Shown here: in pieces, positions 20,770-23,156 of the stretch
How the letters are laid out: each line of letters begins with the position of its first letter
Position numbering within the stretch: the first letter of the stretch is position 1
From: CAZKEW01 sp964580435
Lineage (GTDB): Bacteria; Acidobacteriota; Aminicenantia; Aminicenantales; UBA8522
Reading direction: 5' to 3'
DNA length: 23,156 bases
Assembly (NCBI GenBank): GCA_964580435.1
Contig: CAZOKP010000042.1
Location: 1-23,156 of the forward strand
The notes under the pieces: model-generated
Told to the model about the DNA's origin: nothing
The model's database searches: none
What the model saw: the letters and a program-made list of their open reading frames with translations, nothing else
Program-made: the position numbers and the translations under genes

Positions 20770-23109
20770 TCAGCGCCGGGCGGGCTGAATAGTTGAGGCG
20801 ATTTCCTGCCCTTTGCGGGCATATTCTGCAGACGTGCTATTCTGGCCGATCCGGTTATAAAGGTCGGCCAAGAGGAAGTAACCCAGGGGAAGTTCGGCCC
20901 GGCTCGGCTTCAATTCGATTCCTTTCTTGACCAGATCAATGGCTTCCTGGTATTTTTCCCCCCGGTTAAGATAGATTCGTGCCAAATAGAAATAGCTCAG
21001 CGGGAACGTGGGCTCGATTTCGATACATTTGTTGAGGTATTCATATTCCTTTTCTGTGTTTCCCATCTCCCGGTAAAGTCTAGTCAAGTTATAAAGCGCC
21101 TTGAAATTTTTCGGCGAATTTTGGACCTCAATTAAGTAGGCGTCCAACGCTTCCTGGGTCTTTCCCTGTTTTTCAAAAATCTGGGCTAGGTTGTAATAGG
21201 CAGTGCTCAGCTTGGGGTTGAGTTTGAGGGCTTCCTGGGCATATTTTTCCGCCTGGGTATAGTCCTCTTTGAGGATGTAGATGGACGCCAGCATGTTTTG
21301 GGAGGCCGCGGACTCGGAGTTGAGGGAGAGGCACTTTTCAAGGTAAGGAATAGCTTCGTCGTATTTTTTCTGGATGAATTTCATATTTCCCAGGAGAAAA
21401 TAAAGCTGGGAATCAGCGAATCCTTGATCAAGGAACCCAAGGACGAACTTTTCGCCCTCGTCAAATTTCCCCATCCTCTCATAGGAAAGGCCGATATTGA
21501 GCGCGGCCAAGGGATCATCCGGCTTTCTTTCGAGCGCCTTCATAAACCAGACGATAGCATCCTTATATTTCCCCTGGTTGAAATAGATATTCCCCAGGGA
21601 AAAATAGGCGTCAATGATCTCCGGGTCAGAAGCGATGATCCCTTCGATCGCCTTGATGGCCTCCTCATAATGCCCTTCTATCAGGCCGAGCTCCCTGGCT
21701 TTGGAGAGCTCGTTGAAAACGACGATTTTTTCTTTGGGGTTGCCGAGTGTCTTCCCTTCCAATTTAGCCGGGTCGGTGAACGTGCCGATGTACCCCAGGG
21801 CGGCCAGTTTTTCCCGGGTCTCTTCATCGACTTTTTTGTAGTCCATTTCATAGGCGTTCTGGCTGGATTTTTCGATGAAGGTAGCCGCTTTGGCGTTCAG
21901 CTCCGCGAATATTTTCCCTTCCGAAGCCGCGATGTTATTCGCTTCCTTAGCGTCATTTTCTAAATCATACAGTTCCGGCTCCGGAGCAAGAATGAGCTTA
22001 TATCGGCCGTTTTGAACGCTCTTTAGGTCTGACCAGCCGTAGTGGAAGCGGGGATAAAACGTCTCGGCATAGGCGAGGTTTTCAATGTTTTTCTTGGGGT
22101 TGAAGAAGAAGGGCACGAGACTATTTCCCTGGACTTGCTGGGGGACAGGGTCGCCATCCATCTCCAGAACCGTGGGCATGATATCAATGAGGGAGACAAC
22201 TTGAGGGCAGGAAATCCCCTGGAGTTTCAAAAAAGGAGTGACTACGATGAGCGGGACATGGATCGCTCCCTGGTAGACAAAGAACCCATGGTTCGACTCC
22301 AGATGTTCGCCCAAACTTTCCCCGTGGTCCGAGGCGAAAATGACGAATGTTTTGTCGACCAGGTTGTTTTCTTCGAGGAACTGCCAGAGGCGGCCGAGCT
22401 GCGAATCGGCAAAAGCGATCTCTCCGAGATAGGGATGTCTGTACTTTTTGTCAAACGGCGGAGGGGGTTCATAGGGCGTGTGGGGGTCATAAAGGTGGAT
22501 CCAGGCGAAATGCTTTGTTCCCTTTTTGCTTTCCAGCCACTTCAGGGCCTCGTCCATGACTTCGTTTCCCGGCCGCTGGACGGTTCCCAGGGAAATCCGC
22601 TTGAATTTGCTGAGGTCAAACTGGTCGTAATAATAATCAAAACCCTGGTTCAGCCCCCATTTCGAATCGAGGACGTAAGCTCCGACAAACGCGGCCGTGT
22701 CATAGCCCTTGTCTTTAAATACCTCGGCCAAGGTTTTGAGTTCTTTGGGAACGATGAACCCGCCGTTATCCCGGACCCCGTGAAAAAGGGGGAGGGTTCC
22801 CGTGAATAATGACGTGTGGGAAGGAAGGGTGAGCGGGGTCTGGGCATAGCACCGTTCGAACTTGACCCCGCGCGCGGCAAAAAGGTCCATCGTGGGTGTG
22901 TCAATGCGGGAAAACCCGTAGCAGCCGATCTTGTCGGCGCGCAGAGTATCGACGGTAATCAGGATATAGTTGAAGTCTTTATTGCCCTTGAAACGGGCAA
23001 AACGCGGCTTTCCAAGTCTGAAAATGAGTATGACAGCTAGCAATACAAGAACAAGACCAACGGCAAGGGCCGGGAAAAGGATTGTTTTCTTTTTCATCTT
23101 TATGAACAT
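20770..23109 (-). CDS. Membrane-anchored sulfatase-fold hydrolase fused to TPR array
   Basis: A 779-aa protein in three parts: a signal anchor (residues about 9-31), a sulfatase/alkaline phosphatase-superfamily domain (about 45-430) facing the periplasm, and eight or nine TPR units (about 455-775). Metal-site features are ITVDTLRADKIGCYG (Asp 54), ASDHGESLGEH (Asp 261, His 262) and NHGFF (His 274). The nucleophile motif, normally CxPSR in formylglycine sulfatases, reads TLPSHTSLFTG with Thr 94. It is therefore not matured to formylglycine and may be a phospho- or phosphonohydrolase or a transferase using Thr. The TPRs probably bind protein partners. No Shine-Dalgarno is present at ATG 23109 or at ATG 23097, and the promoter position favours the latter (775 aa). 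Confidence 0.88.
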   Translation of the reverse strand: MFIKMKKKTILFPALAVGLVLVLLAVILIFRLGKPRFARFKGNKDFNYILITVDTLRADKIGCYGFSRIDTPTMDLFAARGVKFERCYAQTPLTLPSHTSLFTGTLPLFHGVRDNGGFIVPKELKTLAEVFKDKGYDTAAFVGAYVLDSKWGLNQGFDYYYDQFDLSKFKRISLGTVQRPGNEVMDEALKWLESKKGTKHFAWIHLYDPHTPYEPPPPFDKKYRHPYLGEIAFADSQLGRLWQFLEENNLVDKTFVIFASDHGESLGEHLESNHGFFVYQGAIHVPLIVVTPFLKLQGISCPQVVSLIDIMPTVLEMDGDPVPQQVQGNSLVPFFFNPKKNIENLAYAETFYPRFHYGWSDLKSVQNGRYKLILAPEPELYDLENDAKEANNIAASEGKIFAELNAKAATFIEKSSQNAYEMDYKKVDEETREKLAALGYIGTFTDPAKLEGKTLGNPKEKIVVFNELSKARELGLIEGHYEEAIKAIEGIIASDPEIIDAYFSLGNIYFNQGKYKDAIVWFMKALERKPDDPLAALNIGLSYERMGKFDEGEKFVLGFLDQGFADSQLYFLLGNMKFIQKKYDEAIPYLEKCLSLNSESAASQNMLASIYILKEDYTQAEKYAQEALKLNPKLSTAYYNLAQIFEKQGKTQEALDAYLIEVQNSPKNFKALYNLTRLYREMGNTEKEYEYLNKCIEIEPTFPLSYFYLARIYLNRGEKYQEAIDLVKKGIELKPSRAELPLGYFLLADLYNRIGQNSTSAEYARKGQEIASTIQPARR

Positions 23110-23113
23110 TTAA

Positions 23114-23142
23114 ATTTTAGCATAAAATCCCGGATGTTGGAA
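23114..23142 (-). promoter_or_regulatory. Candidate promoter of the sulfatase-TPR gene
   Basis: On the minus strand TTCCAA (23142-23137) and TAAAAT (23119-23114) are 17 bp apart, and TGC before the -10 makes it an extended -10. The start point would be near 23107, which is inside the first possible start codon and about 10 nt before the second (23097). Confidence 0.45.
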
Positions 23143-23156
23143 ACGCCCCATAAACA

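Noticed and set aside
1..23156. CRISPR arrays, tRNA, rRNA, integrases or insertion sequences
   Set aside because: No regularly spaced repeats, no cloverleaf-like stretch and no transposase or integrase motifs were noticed when reading both strands. Gaps between genes are short.

Overview
The window is bacterial, GC-rich and gene-dense, with compact co-oriented operons and a sigma70-type promoter grammar. The mix of genes is a TRAP transporter with a TatT partner, an S9A prolyl oligopeptidase, a sulfatase-TPR fusion, a YtrA-type GntR/ABC cassette and a complex-I-like [NiFe] hydrogenase. This fits an anaerobic, peptide- or carbohydrate-fermenting bacterium, possibly of the Aminicenantes/Acidobacteriota sphere. 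That placement is an inference from gene content, not from a marker gene. A run of exactly 100 N at 18543-18642 shows this is a draft or metagenome scaffold.

Layout from left to right. (1) 1-1513, minus strand: a TRAP uptake operon with a TatT-type T-component followed by a DctP solute-binding protein that runs off the window edge. (2) 1640-3784, minus: a prolyl oligopeptidase lipoprotein with its own promoter. (3) 3896-4049: a palindromic intergenic repeat. (4) 4079-14080, minus: a 12-gene operon of about 10 kb. It encodes three antiporter-like subunits (one NuoL-type with the C-terminal lateral-helix region), NuoJ, K, A, B, C, D, H and I homologues, and a HycI-type maturation protease. The NuoD homologue keeps all four cysteine ligands of a [NiFe] site, so the machine is read as a ferredoxin-coupled, ion-pumping group 4 hydrogenase with the complete 11-subunit core set of complex I. 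(5) 14241-15922, plus: a NodIJ/DrrAB-like ABC exporter, divergent from the hydrogenase. (6) 16005-17223: a glycine-rich RRM protein (minus) and a classical SDR dehydrogenase (plus), transcribed from overlapping divergent promoters. The RRM leader can fold its Shine-Dalgarno and start codon into a long hairpin. (7) 17251-20599, minus: a GntR (YtrA-like) regulator, two tandemly duplicated ATPase-permease pairs (one ATPase broken by the N gap) and a 20-residue hydrophobic peptide. (8) 20770-23109, minus: a membrane-anchored sulfatase-fold enzyme with Thr in place of the formylglycine Cys, fused to a TPR array.

The most noteworthy system is the hydrogenase. It would oxidise reduced ferredoxin, evolve H2 and pump H+ or Na+ through a full-length complex I-like membrane arm. 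No NADH module (NuoE, F, G) and no Mrp cation-antiporter subunits are encoded beside it. Its operon has a near-consensus promoter placed so that the message would be almost leaderless. Two other genes without a Shine-Dalgarno in the window show similar geometry.
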